From positions 1 to 64,000 of the forward strand of contig WRAJ01000007.1 in assembly GCA_009780245.1 (NCBI GenBank): a DNA stretch of 64,000 bases, in the 5' to 3' direction. Origin of the DNA: Turicibacter sp. Its GTDB lineage: Bacteria; Bacillota_I; Bacilli_A; MOL361; Turicibacteraceae. The notes beneath the pieces are model-generated. The model ran no database searches, was not told where the DNA came from, and saw nothing but the letters and a program-made list of their open reading frames with translations. The position numbers and the translations under genes were made by a program. Positions 8,457-17,370 of this stretch are shown here, in pieces. How positions within the stretch are numbered: position 1 is the stretch's first letter; each line of letters starts with the position of its first letter.

Positions 8457-9014
8457 ATGAAGTTGAGTGTGAAAGAAAAACTTGTTTTATTTGGATTTTT
8501 ATTAACAGCAGTATCTGTCTTAATAATCATGTTTATCTTTTCATTGGATACTACATTACAGCATAATGAACTGATGTTAATGTCCTTAGACGCAGATAAC
8601 AACCCTGTATATTTGATTGATGAATTATTATTAGATGAAATAGAAGGAAATATTCCCTCTCTCTCAAGTCTAACTGTTTTAATTGGAGAATCATCAAGTT
8701 CTTTGACTACCAGGTTCATGGACAATGTATCAGAAATATTAATGCATAACAGTGAAGTACTGATATTTTTTATTGATGTTGATTTAGAAGATATAGACAG
8801 TTCTAGATTCCGACTTGTAATGGATGGTTTTAATATTCGTGGCCTTCCAGTTCTAGTTTTTCTTGATCCTGAAGAAGGATTGTTTCATCACTATTACTTT
8901 GATGGTTATGAGGTTTGTCAAATTGTAGAATGGATCCATGAAGTGAATCTTTTAACTAGAAATGAAATAGAGAATTGGGCTTTCTGGTGGGAAGAACAGA
9001 TGTGTAGTGAATAA
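8457..9014 (+). CDS. Membrane-anchored thioredoxin-fold-like protein
   Basis: A 185-residue protein with a short basic N-terminus and one membrane helix near residues 10-28, so most of it lies outside the membrane. The segment IRGLPVLVFLDPEEG resembles the cis-proline loop and following strand of thioredoxin-fold proteins, and FDGYEVCQIVEWI the last helix; there is no CxxC motif, so redox activity is doubtful. Bacteriocin accessory proteins of similar layout exist, which would fit the neighbours, but that link is inference. A bidirectional terminator follows. Confidence 0.55.
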   Translation: MKLSVKEKLVLFGFLLTAVSVLIIMFIFSLDTTLQHNELMLMSLDADNNPVYLIDELLLDEIEGNIPSLSSLTVLIGESSSSLTTRFMDNVSEILMHNSEVLIFFIDVDLEDIDSSRFRLVMDGFNIRGLPVLVFLDPEEGLFHHYYFDGYEVCQIVEWIHEVNLLTRNEIENWAFWWEEQMCSE

Positions 9015-9169
9015 AGCTCAAGGATGGTTTTTCTTTCTTGAATTCCTTATTAATTGTGAGGCAGAGTAAGATTCTAACAATAGTGCAGCCAATTTAAACA
9101 TGAAGCATAATGCAGTTTTAAAAAGATAACAAGAACCTTGATTGTTTGTATAAACTGATTATTTCATTT

Positions 9170-9209
9170 AAAAAATTGCATATCGTTCTAAAGCGATGTG
9201 CAATTTTTT
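9170..9209. terminator. Bidirectional terminator between convergent genes
   Basis: A 14-bp stem (aaaaattgcatatcg with cgatgtgcaattttt, one G-T pair) has A-run and T-run flanks, so it can serve both the plus-strand gene ending at 9014 and the minus-strand operon ending at 9354. Confidence 0.8.
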
Positions 9210-9348
9210 CTTACTCCACCGGTGATGTTACAGCGCTGCTGGGTCGGAGCAAATGACTTACATTCAACCTCGCCGTTTATCTGAAGCTTATCGTGCCATA
9301 GCGATGTGCCACAATCAGAAAGGGCAACCCCCGCAACGCACCACCCCC

Positions 9349-9431
9349 AAAAACTACCAAGATGACACAGGAGGGTTAACGTACCGCTCACGTAATTCAT
9401 CATACATCCAACCATCATCTACATCGCTCCA
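9349..9431 (-). repeat. Source copy of the 83-bp duplication
   Basis: This stretch is identical to 1404-1486. Here it is the natural end of the VanZ-like gene, so this is taken as the parent copy. Confidence 0.85.
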
Positions 9432-10655
9432 ACTATGTAAGCCAGGTGTCCATAATTCATGAGCCATGCGATAGCTAATGACGCGCTCTACCATCACAAT
9501 GCCATCAATTTCGATTAAATCAAATCTAATGTGATCATGCACCAACATGTCGTATCGGGTTGAATTTACCATGATCAGCGTGCCGAATCCGTCGGTCATC
9601 CAGATTTCGAACCGAGCATCTGCAGCTAGATAATAAGTGTTTTCTGTATAATGAACATGAAAATCATCTAACTCTGTACAGATCAGATAGTCATCTCTAA
9701 AATAACCCAAATTTCCAATCTCCAATTCACAGTCAACTAACAGACTACCAAACTCAGTGTTAATAGATAAAATAGGCGAATGTCTAGAAGAAAAGACGTC
9801 GATCGTAGTATCTGTGAAGCCAATGAGTGAGCCTGTTTGACACGTGCCAAGTAGCTCACAAAGTAAATCATCACGAGGGTCATCGAAATAATGATGAAAA
9901 TCTCTAAAGCTGATTCTGAACACACCATCGTTGTTTTCACTGGTGACAATGATATCGTGTCTGAGCTCATGCCCTGCAATCGTGCGATTAACTTCGGTTT
10001 CGGTCACCTGGCTAAGGATTAAATCAGGATGATAAAGCAAAAAGACACCGACGAAGGAAAGGAACAAATAGACGATGGCTTCGTTGCGGATAAAGGGTGA
10101 ATAAGGGGTGTTTGGTGTTTGGAACGGGATGCCTTTGTTAAAGAAGATAAAGACGCCTTTAAATAGCAGATATCCCACACTAGCACCGATGAAGCAGGCG
10201 ATGATGCTGGCAAAGGAAAGACGCCCGAAGGCAATGAGATCGTTGAGGTGAACAATGAAGGCAAAGAGGGTGCTGAGGATGGCGAATGTTTTGATTTCCC
10301 TTAAGTGCGTCCAGATGAGTGGCAGAAAAATGCCGAGAGGGAGGGCTAGGAAAAAGTAGAACCAGAGGTCCGTTTGCTGGGGATTGTATTCACTCAGAGG
10401 ACTAGCGGTGCTCTGAATCATATCGCCAAGTGTTCGGACATCTATGAGATGATAAGTAATCGCGAGATAGGTGAGAAAAAGAAAGACCCAGACGAAGTGT
10501 TGCAAATGAAAGGTGTTTTCTTTTTTTAGTGCACTTGAAAGGAAAAGCAACTGGTAAATGACGCATAGAATAAAGGTAGAAAACAGCATATACGCTAAAA
10601 TGATGGGACGTTCAAGGATAAAGTTTTCAATGATGATTTCCATGATGTTTAACAC
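9354..10655 (-). CDS. VanZ-like membrane protein with external C-terminal domain
   Basis: A 433-residue protein with about six membrane helices in the first 230 residues, then about 200 extracytoplasmic residues. The helices around LALPLGIFLPLIW and CFIGASVGYLLF, with conserved polar residues between, resemble the VanZ-like family found near glycopeptide resistance and cell-envelope genes. The start is GTG at 10655, with AAGGAGG seven bases upstream. It overlaps the histidine kinase stop by seven bases, so it is translationally coupled and third in the operon. The function is not established; the context suggests envelope stress or peptide sensing. Confidence 0.6.
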   Translation of the reverse strand: MLNIMEIIIENFILERPIILAYMLFSTFILCVIYQLLFLSSALKKENTFHLQHFVWVFLFLTYLAITYHLIDVRTLGDMIQSTASPLSEYNPQQTDLWFYFFLALPLGIFLPLIWTHLREIKTFAILSTLFAFIVHLNDLIAFGRLSFASIIACFIGASVGYLLFKGVFIFFNKGIPFQTPNTPYSPFIRNEAIVYLFLSFVGVFLLYHPDLILSQVTETEVNRTIAGHELRHDIIVTSENNDGVFRISFRDFHHYFDDPRDDLLCELLGTCQTGSLIGFTDTTIDVFSSRHSPILSINTEFGSLLVDCELEIGNLGYFRDDYLICTELDDFHVHYTENTYYLAADARFEIWMTDGFGTLIMVNSTRYDMLVHDHIRFDLIEIDGIVMVERVISYRMAHELWTPGLHSWSDVDDGWMYDELRERYVNPPVSSW

Positions 10656-12079
10656 GTGATGCCCTCCTTTGCGCTGATCGGGAATTTTGCGGTAAAGACG
10701 ACGAATTCTTGCTCATTTTCAAGATGATGTTCAAACTGATGGAGCTCCAGCATGCTTTTCACGATGAATAAACCGAGTCCACTACCACCGGAATGACGAT
10801 TTCTTGATTTTTCGACACGGTAAAAAGGCTCGAAGAGTTGTGCGAGATCTTCTTCGGGAATGTTGCCTTTATTTTTGACGGTTAGCACGCCGTTTGTCTC
10901 TTGCTTTTCAAATTGAATCCAAACGACTTCACCCGCCTCGGAATGAAAAATGGCGTTATTGATGATGTTGGAAATCACGCTTTTAATTTGAAACCGATCG
11001 GCTTGGACAAACAAGTCATCTTCGCAGTAATAAAGAAGGGAAACGTGTTTGAAGGTTGCTAAGCTTTCGTAGTTACGGCACGTTTCGTTGATCAGATCAC
11101 TCATGTTTAGCGGCTCGACATTCAAAGTGATTTCATTAGACTCCAAACGTGAGACCAATAAAATTTCTTGAATTAATTTTTCCATGGACTCGGTTGTTCG
11201 GTAGGCTTTTTTTAGATAAGCATCGCGATCTTCGTAAACGCCGACGTTGTCAATCATCCCTTCAAGTTCCCCCTTTAAAATAACAAGCGGGGTCTTGAGT
11301 TCATGCGAAAGCGCAGTGAATAATTTTGAGCGTTGCTCTTCCTGTTCTTCTTTAAAGATGAGCTCGTCCTGCAATTTTGAATTTGCCACGTGCAAATCCG
11401 TTAGCGTGGCATTGAGTGCTTGCGCCATAATATTTAAATGAAAAGATAAATCCCCGATCTCATCCGCCCGTTTGATTTCGTAAAGTGCACTCAAGTCCAG
11501 TTGCTCAAGCTTTTTTGCGGTTTGGCTCAGCTTCACAATGGGATCAGAAACCGAAGCAGAAAATAAATAAGCTACGACCAAGGCAACAAAGACAATCCCA
11601 ATCAGCAACGAATGAAAAATTTGTTGGAGCAGATCGCGGACATGATTGACACTCTCCAAGTGCGTTTGCGCAGAAATCGTAAAGCGCGCCCCAGTCAAAG
11701 GGTCCTGACGAAACACCCACGAAGTTTCAACCAGCGGCGACGTGCTATCCATAATCGTCATCGCATTAATCGTATGAATCACATCTTGCCCTGAGCTAAG
11801 GACCACTATGGCATTGTTATACGCAGCAAACCGATCAATGGCATCTTTAACCTCCACTAGCGGTAGGCCTGATATTTCATAACCAAAGTTGATGACAAAG
11901 TCCTCAAAACGCGTCGTGAATTGCCTGATGTAAAGCTCGGGAATCAACGTTGTCGCAATGCCGAAGGAGAGCCAGAACACCGAAAAAAGCATTAAAAACG
12001 TTGCTAAAAAAAGCTTAGAACTTAAGCGCGTGCGCAATTTATCAACGCAATTTATACCCCATTCCACGAACCGTTTCAA
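10649..12079 (-). CDS. Sensor histidine kinase
   Basis: About 476 residues. A first helix near residues 25-47, an external sensor of about 120 residues, and a second helix near 165-185 are followed by a HAMP domain, the dimerisation H-box (FTALSHELKTPL), the N-box (SNIINNAIFHS), and the ATP lid and G-box (GGSGLGLFIVK). It is an active-looking HisKA kinase. The start is uncertain because the frame overlaps the regulator's end: TTG at 12079 has AGGTGGTG six bases upstream and is preferred, while GTG at 12091 or TTG at 12037 are possible. It is the partner of the regulator immediately upstream and comparable to VncS near Vex transporters. Confidence 0.88.
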   Translation of the reverse strand: MKRFVEWGINCVDKLRTRLSSKLFLATFLMLFSVFWLSFGIATTLIPELYIRQFTTRFEDFVINFGYEISGLPLVEVKDAIDRFAAYNNAIVVLSSGQDVIHTINAMTIMDSTSPLVETSWVFRQDPLTGARFTISAQTHLESVNHVRDLLQQIFHSLLIGIVFVALVVAYLFSASVSDPIVKLSQTAKKLEQLDLSALYEIKRADEIGDLSFHLNIMAQALNATLTDLHVANSKLQDELIFKEEQEEQRSKLFTALSHELKTPLVILKGELEGMIDNVGVYEDRDAYLKKAYRTTESMEKLIQEILLVSRLESNEITLNVEPLNMSDLINETCRNYESLATFKHVSLLYYCEDDLFVQADRFQIKSVISNIINNAIFHSEAGEVVWIQFEKQETNGVLTVKNKGNIPEEDLAQLFEPFYRVEKSRNRHSGGSGLGLFIVKSMLELHQFEHHLENEQEFVVFTAKFPISAKEGITC

Positions 12080-12707
12080 TGTGGTCACCACCTAGTTTTC
12101 GGCGTAAATTTTGAACGTGAAAATTAACAATCTTTGGGTCACCGAAAAAGTCGTATCCCCAAAGCGTTTCAAGGAGATATTCACGGGTGAAGAGACGATT
12201 GTGATTTTCTAAAAATAACTTCAACAACTCGTATTCCTTCTGTGTGAGGAAAATAGGCTTTCCATGTTGGAAGACTTCACCCGTTGTGGTATTCAAAGTC
12301 AGCTCTTTATGCGACAGGATCGTTTCATCTTGTTGTTGATCCGCACTTTGTGTGCGACGTAAGACAGCTTCAATGCGTTTAAGTGCTAACGCCATCGTAA
12401 ACGGTTTAACGATAAAATCATCCACTTCTAACTCGAACGCTTGAAGTTGATTTTTCTCTTCGTCAAGGGCAGTGATCATGATCACGGGGATGTTGGAAGT
12501 TTTTCGGATCATTTCTAACACGGCATAGCCATCTATTTTAGGCAGCATGACGTCTAATAAGATTAAGTCGAAGCTACTTTCTTGAAACGTCTCAATGCCT
12601 TCTAAGCCATCACTCGCGATGGTCACGCCATAACCGGCATCTTCTAAAAAGTTCTTTAACAGCTGTTGGATCGATATTTCATCTTCAATGATTAATATTT
12701 TTTTCAT
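12042..12707 (-). CDS. OmpR/PhoB-type response regulator
   Basis: 221 residues. The receiver domain has the acidic pair in LIIEDE, the phosphoacceptor Asp in LILLDVMLPK, and Lys in DDFIVKPF. The C-terminal winged-helix DNA-binding domain ends ETVRGMGYKLR. The start at the second of two adjacent ATGs gives seven bases to AAGGAG. It is transcribed with the kinase and VanZ-like gene, away from the permease gene at 13362. Direct repeats with 11-bp spacing in the divergent intergenic region are candidate binding sites. Confidence 0.92.
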   Translation of the reverse strand: MKKILIIEDEISIQQLLKNFLEDAGYGVTIASDGLEGIETFQESSFDLILLDVMLPKIDGYAVLEMIRKTSNIPVIMITALDEEKNQLQAFELEVDDFIVKPFTMALALKRIEAVLRRTQSADQQQDETILSHKELTLNTTTGEVFQHGKPIFLTQKEYELLKLFLENHNRLFTREYLLETLWGYDFFGDPKIVNFHVQNLRRKLGGDHIETVRGMGYKLR

Positions 12708-12937
12708 CATCAAGCTCCTTTGATCGCCTTGCTCTTTTGTTTTATTAGTATAACATAGTTTAAGGGGATTATCTATTTTTATAAAAAGATCCAAGCTTAA
12801 ATCAAGCCATGGATAAGCTAAAATTGTGCTATTATGAGGTATATTGTAACGAGATATCACAGGCTTCTCATTTCATTATTCGAAATCCGTCTATCTTGAT
12901 AGACTGAATTTAGTGGGAATTTTTCTTTTTAAAAGCA

Positions 12938-12966
12938 TTGATATGGCAATTATTGTGTGATATACT
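12938..12966 (+). promoter_or_regulatory. Strong vegetative promoter upstream of permease 3
   Basis: TTGATA (12938-12943), a 17-base spacer and TATACT (12961-12966). The next substantial gene starts 396 bases downstream at 13362. Between them lies an 11-codon frame (12986-13021), unlikely to matter, and the candidate regulator sites. It may give a long leader or a small RNA. Confidence 0.6.
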
Positions 12967-13041
12967 TGTCATACGAAGTCTAAATATGTCGCAAATTTGG
13001 AAAGGAGTAAGCGTGGCGTAAAAAAGAATAAAGCAAAAAAT

Positions 13042-13063
13042 CTTTAGAATTTCTTTAGAAATT
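13042..13063. promoter_or_regulatory. Candidate OmpR-type operator, direct repeat 1
   Basis: CTTTAGAATTT is followed directly by CTTTAGAAATT, a direct repeat with 11-bp phase as bound by OmpR-family dimers. It lies between the divergent regulator and permease genes. The second half also forms a small dyad (aatttct-tt-agaaatt). Confidence 0.45.
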
Positions 13064-13208
13064 TGCCCGTTTTTTATTAAGAAATTAATGATACGATGTG
13101 CATGATGTAGTAAAATAATTGCCGAATGTTGTTAGAGCTAATAACTTCCTAACATTTGTGTGGTAGAATCATCAAAATCGTTGCAAAATAATGTCAATCA
13201 ATACGCGT

Positions 13209-13242
13209 TTGTCACTTTATTGTCACAATGGTTTTGTATAAT
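13209..13242 (+). promoter_or_regulatory. Candidate activated promoter of permease 3 with direct repeat
   Basis: TTGTCAC occurs at 13209 and 13220, exactly 11 bp apart, and a perfect TATAAT lies at 13237-13242. No -35 hexamer sits at the normal distance, which is typical of promoters needing an OmpR-family activator bound just upstream. Confidence 0.5.
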
Positions 13243-13361
13243 AAAAAAGAGGCAGGAGCTAAATTCAGATAATATTCAGATAGCAACTATTATGTCACTA
13301 GATCAAAGCGATATGATAGCGATAGATGGAATTATTTGTAACTAAGAGGAGGTTTTGGAAA

Positions 13362-14960
13362 ATGAATTTTTTCAAAAGAGCAACAACAAGCATACTAAGA
13401 AGGCCAGGAAAGTCGGTCATTCTATTGTTATTAATTTTCATTCTGGGGACGGTAATTTCAGGGGCACTTGCGGTTGAAGGTGCGGTGAGCAACACGGAGG
13501 AGAATTTACGTCGTGGGATGAGACCGATTGTGACATTTGAACGCGATTGGGAGGGATTTGATGAGTATATAATGGGATCAACCTTCAATTGGGATGATCC
13601 AGATGCCCCGCAAATGGGAATGCTAACGCCAGATCATGTGCGCGACCTTGCTGCTTTACCGCAGGTACAATCAGCGGAATACTCAGTTTCTGCTCATGTC
13701 GACGTTGAAACTGTGATCAATCACAGTATTTGGATGGATCAGAGCCCCGATGATGACTTTCAATTCTGGGGGGGAGGCATTGCATGGCTGCAGTTTAGAG
13801 GGACAGGAGATTCTGAGCCACTTCAAGTTCGCGAAGGATTGCTCGAGCTTGTTGACGGTCGATTGTTTACGGATATTGAATTAACAACCGTATCTGAAGT
13901 GAACCCAGCACTTGTGTCGGCAGGATTTGCGCGTGTGAATGGGCTATCTGTACACGATACATTTGATATTCCAGTAAGACTGTTTTTCCCGCAGATGGGT
14001 GGTATGATGTGGGATGAAGAATTCATCACAAATCCGGATAATATTTTTCTAGAAGAGGTGTTCACGTTTGAAGTGATCGGGCTTGTTGACGCAGTTGAAG
14101 AGGCAGATTTTAATGACATGAGCGAAGAAGGGCATGCAGCACTTAATCGCATTGACAATATGCTAAGACCGATCCATGTTTCAAACGCTGTTGCTGAAAC
14201 GATGCAACGTTTCCATGCAGACAATGTGTTGGATATGCATGCGTATATGGCTGAAAATGACATGGAAATTGACCCGTGGGCACTAGAGTGGCTTGAGACG
14301 GATGCGGGACAAGCAGAATTAGAGCAGGTTTCGATAGAGAGTGTCATGATTTTGGAAGACCCGCTCTATATGGATGATTTTATTGAAGCAGCAGCAGACT
14401 ATTTACCGGACTTCTGGCGTGTAGAACCTCTAGCTGGTGGATTTGACGCTATTTCAACTTCGATGGAGACGTTGCAAGACATTGCTGGTTGGGTATTATG
14501 GGTATCAATTGGTGCAACTTTATTAATTCTGAGCTTACTCATTACTTTGTTCTTGCGCGATCGCCGTCATGAGATGGGTGTATACTTAGCTCTGGGAGAG
14601 AAAAAAGGGAAGATTATTTCTCAAATTCTATTGGAAGTAGTTGTAACAGCGGTTGTGGCTATTACATTAGCGGTGTTCACGGGTAATATGATTTCGGGGA
14701 TGATGTCACAAAACATGCTCCAAAATGAGATTGCTAACGCACAAGGAGATCGAGATCCTTGGGGAAGCTGGAGTCAGTTTGATCAGCTAGGATTCAATAA
14801 TGAGATGTCAGCTGAAGACATGATGGAAGCTTTCGATATTTCAATTAGCATTGAAACCATCGGCATCTTCTATGCAGTCGGACTTGGTGCAGTTATCTTA
14901 TCAACGTTTGCACCGGTTATATACGTTGTGACATTAAATCCGAAGAAAGTCTTGATGTAG
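13362..14960 (+). CDS. FtsX-like ABC transporter permease (paralogue 3)
   Basis: A 532-residue permease. It has helix 1 near residues 15-37, an external domain to about residue 385, three helices near 385-410, 428-452 and 500-525, and the end LNPKKVLM. RRPGKSVILLLLIFILGTVI and RRHEMGVYLALGEKKGK match paralogues 1 and 2. AGAGGAGG nine bases before the ATG sets the start. It is followed by its likely ATPase at 15078. Base usage here is closer to the window average than in the AT-rich paralogues at 3413 and 6232, suggesting this is the ancestral copy. Confidence 0.9.
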   Translation: MNFFKRATTSILRRPGKSVILLLLIFILGTVISGALAVEGAVSNTEENLRRGMRPIVTFERDWEGFDEYIMGSTFNWDDPDAPQMGMLTPDHVRDLAALPQVQSAEYSVSAHVDVETVINHSIWMDQSPDDDFQFWGGGIAWLQFRGTGDSEPLQVREGLLELVDGRLFTDIELTTVSEVNPALVSAGFARVNGLSVHDTFDIPVRLFFPQMGGMMWDEEFITNPDNIFLEEVFTFEVIGLVDAVEEADFNDMSEEGHAALNRIDNMLRPIHVSNAVAETMQRFHADNVLDMHAYMAENDMEIDPWALEWLETDAGQAELEQVSIESVMILEDPLYMDDFIEAAADYLPDFWRVEPLAGGFDAISTSMETLQDIAGWVLWVSIGATLLILSLLITLFLRDRRHEMGVYLALGEKKGKIISQILLEVVVTAVVAITLAVFTGNMISGMMSQNMLQNEIANAQGDRDPWGSWSQFDQLGFNNEMSAEDMMEAFDISISIETIGIFYAVGLGAVILSTFAPVIYVVTLNPKKVLM

Positions 14961-15077
14961 TCGTTAAACTTGTTCAAAACTTTATTTGAACGTGACTGAA
15001 AATTGATATTGAAATGTTAATGTATAATTATGTTAATATTTGAAAAAATACTAGAATAGGGAATGGAGAGAGTGAGT

Positions 15078-15749
15078 ATGGCGATTTTAGAAGTTAAAAA
15101 CGTGGATTATTCGTATCAAGATGGGGATCAAAAAAGATACATCTTAAATAACATCAGTGGTGAGTTTGAGAAAGGAAAGTTTCATGCGATCCTAGGTGAT
15201 TCAGGTTCTGGTAAGACGACGTTCTTATCGTTAATCAGTGCACTGGACAAGCCTGGTGCTGGGCAAATTTTATTTGAAGGTAAAGACATTAAGGAGATCG
15301 GGGCTGAAAGCTACCGTCGTAACCACATTGGCATGGTCTTCCAAGCTTACAACTTAATCCCGTTTATGACGGCGGTTGAGAACGTGCGTGTGGCGATGAG
15401 CATCACTGAAAACGAGCTACCAGCAGACGCAGATGCAGTGGCGTATAACTTACTTGATCATATCGGTATTACACGCGACAAAGCAGATCGTACCGTTAAT
15501 AAGTTATCAGGTGGGGAGCAGCAGCGTGTGGCGATTGCCCGTGCGCTTTCAACCAACGTTGACTTGATCCTTGCCGATGAGCCGACGGGGAACTTAAACG
15601 AAGAGATGGAAGGCGAGATTGTTAATATTTTAAAGAACCTTGCTCATGAGCATGACAAGTGCGTGGTGGTCGTCACTCACTCAAAGGACATTGCATCAAA
15701 AGCAGACGTGATCTTCCACCTCAAGAAAGGACAGTTTGAAGATGAGTAA
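15078..15749 (+). CDS. ABC transporter ATP-binding protein (MacB/LolD type)
   Basis: 223 residues with Walker A (GDSGSGKTT), Q-loop ([13 protein letters not shown]), signature (LSGGEQQRV), Walker B ([11 protein letters not shown]) and the H-loop His ([11 protein letters not shown]). It is the energising subunit for the FtsX-like permease just upstream. As the only such ATPase near, it may also serve the permeases at 3413 and 6232. GGAGAG seven bases before this ATG supports the start over the ATG at 15063. The stop overlaps the start of the PASTA gene by eight bases, so the two are translationally coupled. Confidence 0.93.
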   Translation: MAILEVKNVDYSYQDGDQKRYILNNISGEFEKGKFHAILGDSGSGKTTFLSLISALDKPGAGQILFEGKDIKEIGAESYRRNHIGMVFQAYNLIPFMTAVENVRVAMSITENELPADADAVAYNLLDHIGITRDKADRTVNKLSGGEQQRVAIARALSTNVDLILADEPTGNLNEEMEGEIVNILKNLAHEHDKCVVVVTHSKDIASKADVIFHLKKGQFEDE

Positions 15750-17238
15750 AAAAGGCGATTTTCTAACAGGATTCAGTGGAGGGAATACGCAAAAGCCTTT
15801 AACTGAGCAGAATGAAACGCCGGTTACTAGCGATAAACCTACTGAAACAAAAAAAACAGAGGCGAAGAAAACCCCGCCTGCTAAGGGAAACAGCGCAGCT
15901 GAGAACAAAAAATTAGCAGATAAGATCGTGGCGGAGGACGAAAAAAAAGCGAATGCGCGTGTGGGAACGGCTTCGCGACCGCCGCAAAATGAGAATGCGA
16001 TCATTAAGGCACCTGAGCACACAGTGACCAAAGATGAGAAGTTTCATCAACGTAAGTTAGTGAAATACGGGGTGATTGGTGCGATTGCACTTGTGGCCAT
16101 CGTGGTGATCTTCTTCCTTTTCCGAATTTTGACCAGTGTGGAAGTGCGAAATTGGGTAGGGATGGAATTCCGTGAAGCGCAGCAGTTTGAAGTGTTGAAT
16201 CCGATTTCAATTGACCGCATTGATGAGTATAGTTTGTATCCTGAAGGGCAGATCATTGATCAAAGCCATGAACCGGGAAGTAACTTAGCACGCGGTGCCG
16301 TGCTGACGTTGACGGTAAGTCGTGGTCCGGATATGAACGAAATCATTGAGTTGCCGGATTTCGAAGAGATGACGGCTTCGCAAATTAGGACTTGGCGCCT
16401 TGACTACCAAGTGATGTCGGTGACGGTTCGCGATGAAGCGAGCAGTGACGTTGAGAATCACGGGTTTATACGTATGGAAGTGCCGAGCGATGTGGACATT
16501 AATAATTTCCGTCGTTCGGATTCGTTGACGATCTATGTTTCGAGTGGTCCTGAGCGCGTGCAGATGGAGAATTTCATGGGTAACGAAGACAACACACGCG
16601 AAGCTGTGGAATCGTGGGCAGCAGCAAACCCTGGTATTAATGTCAATATTGTAGATGAAGCAAGTGAAACGGTAGAGCGTGACATTGTCATCAGACAAAG
16701 TGCGCCACCGAATGCTAACCTTGCTGAAGGCGATGAGGTGACGATCGTCATTTCAACAGGCTCACCGATCATCGTACCTAATTTTGCTAACGTTTGGCGC
16801 GATGAAGCGGACGCTGCTGGTCCTGAAGGATTGATGGTGGACGTGCAACATCGCTATCACGCGACGGTGCCATACGGTCGATTTATTTCGCAATCGCACG
16901 AGGCAGGGTATGAATTATTTGGCCCAAACCCATCTGTGACGGTGATCTACTCGCGCAATCTACCATGGGTACCACTAGTTGGGATGGAAAATGAAATTCA
17001 AGAATTGATGTTCAATTTTGAACGTCACGGTGCGAATATGACACACCGCATTGATCATGTGAACCATTGTGCAACACGTGGAACGGTGGTATCTCAAACC
17101 TTCTATAATCAGCGTGTCGCGTTAAATGCACACATTGTCTTTAGCGTCAGCCGTGGAAATCTGGTTTGTGAAGAGCCAGATATGCCAGACTTCCCACCAG
17201 GCGGTGGCGACAGCCCTGGGCCAGGCGACGGTGGGTAA
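15742..17238 (+). CDS. PASTA-repeat membrane protein without kinase domain
   Basis: 498 residues. A long basic and proline-rich cytoplasmic region (1-105) is followed by a membrane helix near 107-127 and about five consecutive PASTA-like domains (roughly 130-200, 200-270, 270-345, 345-410 and 410-480), then a Gly/Pro tail. PASTA domains usually bind muropeptides or beta-lactams in PrkC/Stk kinases and PBP2x; here neither a kinase nor a transpeptidase is attached. ATG at 15742 overlaps the ATPase stop, with AAAGGA upstream. Coupling to an ABC ATPase suggests it belongs to the transporter complex, perhaps docking it at the cell wall. This function is inferred. Confidence 0.82.
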   Translation: MSKKGDFLTGFSGGNTQKPLTEQNETPVTSDKPTETKKTEAKKTPPAKGNSAAENKKLADKIVAEDEKKANARVGTASRPPQNENAIIKAPEHTVTKDEKFHQRKLVKYGVIGAIALVAIVVIFFLFRILTSVEVRNWVGMEFREAQQFEVLNPISIDRIDEYSLYPEGQIIDQSHEPGSNLARGAVLTLTVSRGPDMNEIIELPDFEEMTASQIRTWRLDYQVMSVTVRDEASSDVENHGFIRMEVPSDVDINNFRRSDSLTIYVSSGPERVQMENFMGNEDNTREAVESWAAANPGINVNIVDEASETVERDIVIRQSAPPNANLAEGDEVTIVISTGSPIIVPNFANVWRDEADAAGPEGLMVDVQHRYHATVPYGRFISQSHEAGYELFGPNPSVTVIYSRNLPWVPLVGMENEIQELMFNFERHGANMTHRIDHVNHCATRGTVVSQTFYNQRVALNAHIVFSVSRGNLVCEEPDMPDFPPGGGDSPGPGDGG

Positions 17239-17262
17239 TGTTTAAATCGTTATAAGTGAAGC

Positions 17263-17310
17263 AACGACCCTAAAGGTGAGCCGGCTGGCTGAGCTTTAGG
17301 GTCGTTTTAA
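17263..17310 (+). terminator. Terminator of the transporter-PASTA operon
   Basis: A perfect 13-bp stem (aacgaccctaaag with ctttagggtcgtt) with a GC-rich inner hairpin, followed by T residues. Confidence 0.85.
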
Positions 17311-17370
17311 TGTGTTATGGATTTTCACTGGCATTTTTAGTATAATAAGGGTAACACATGAGCGAGGTTT

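Noticed and set aside
8420-8725. Minus-strand 101-residue frame
   Set aside because: It lies opposite the thioredoxin-fold-like gene, has low-complexity composition and no ribosome site.
12986-13021. 11-codon leader peptide upstream of permease 3
   Set aside because: It is short, lacks a ribosome site and has no control codons or attenuator-like hairpin following.
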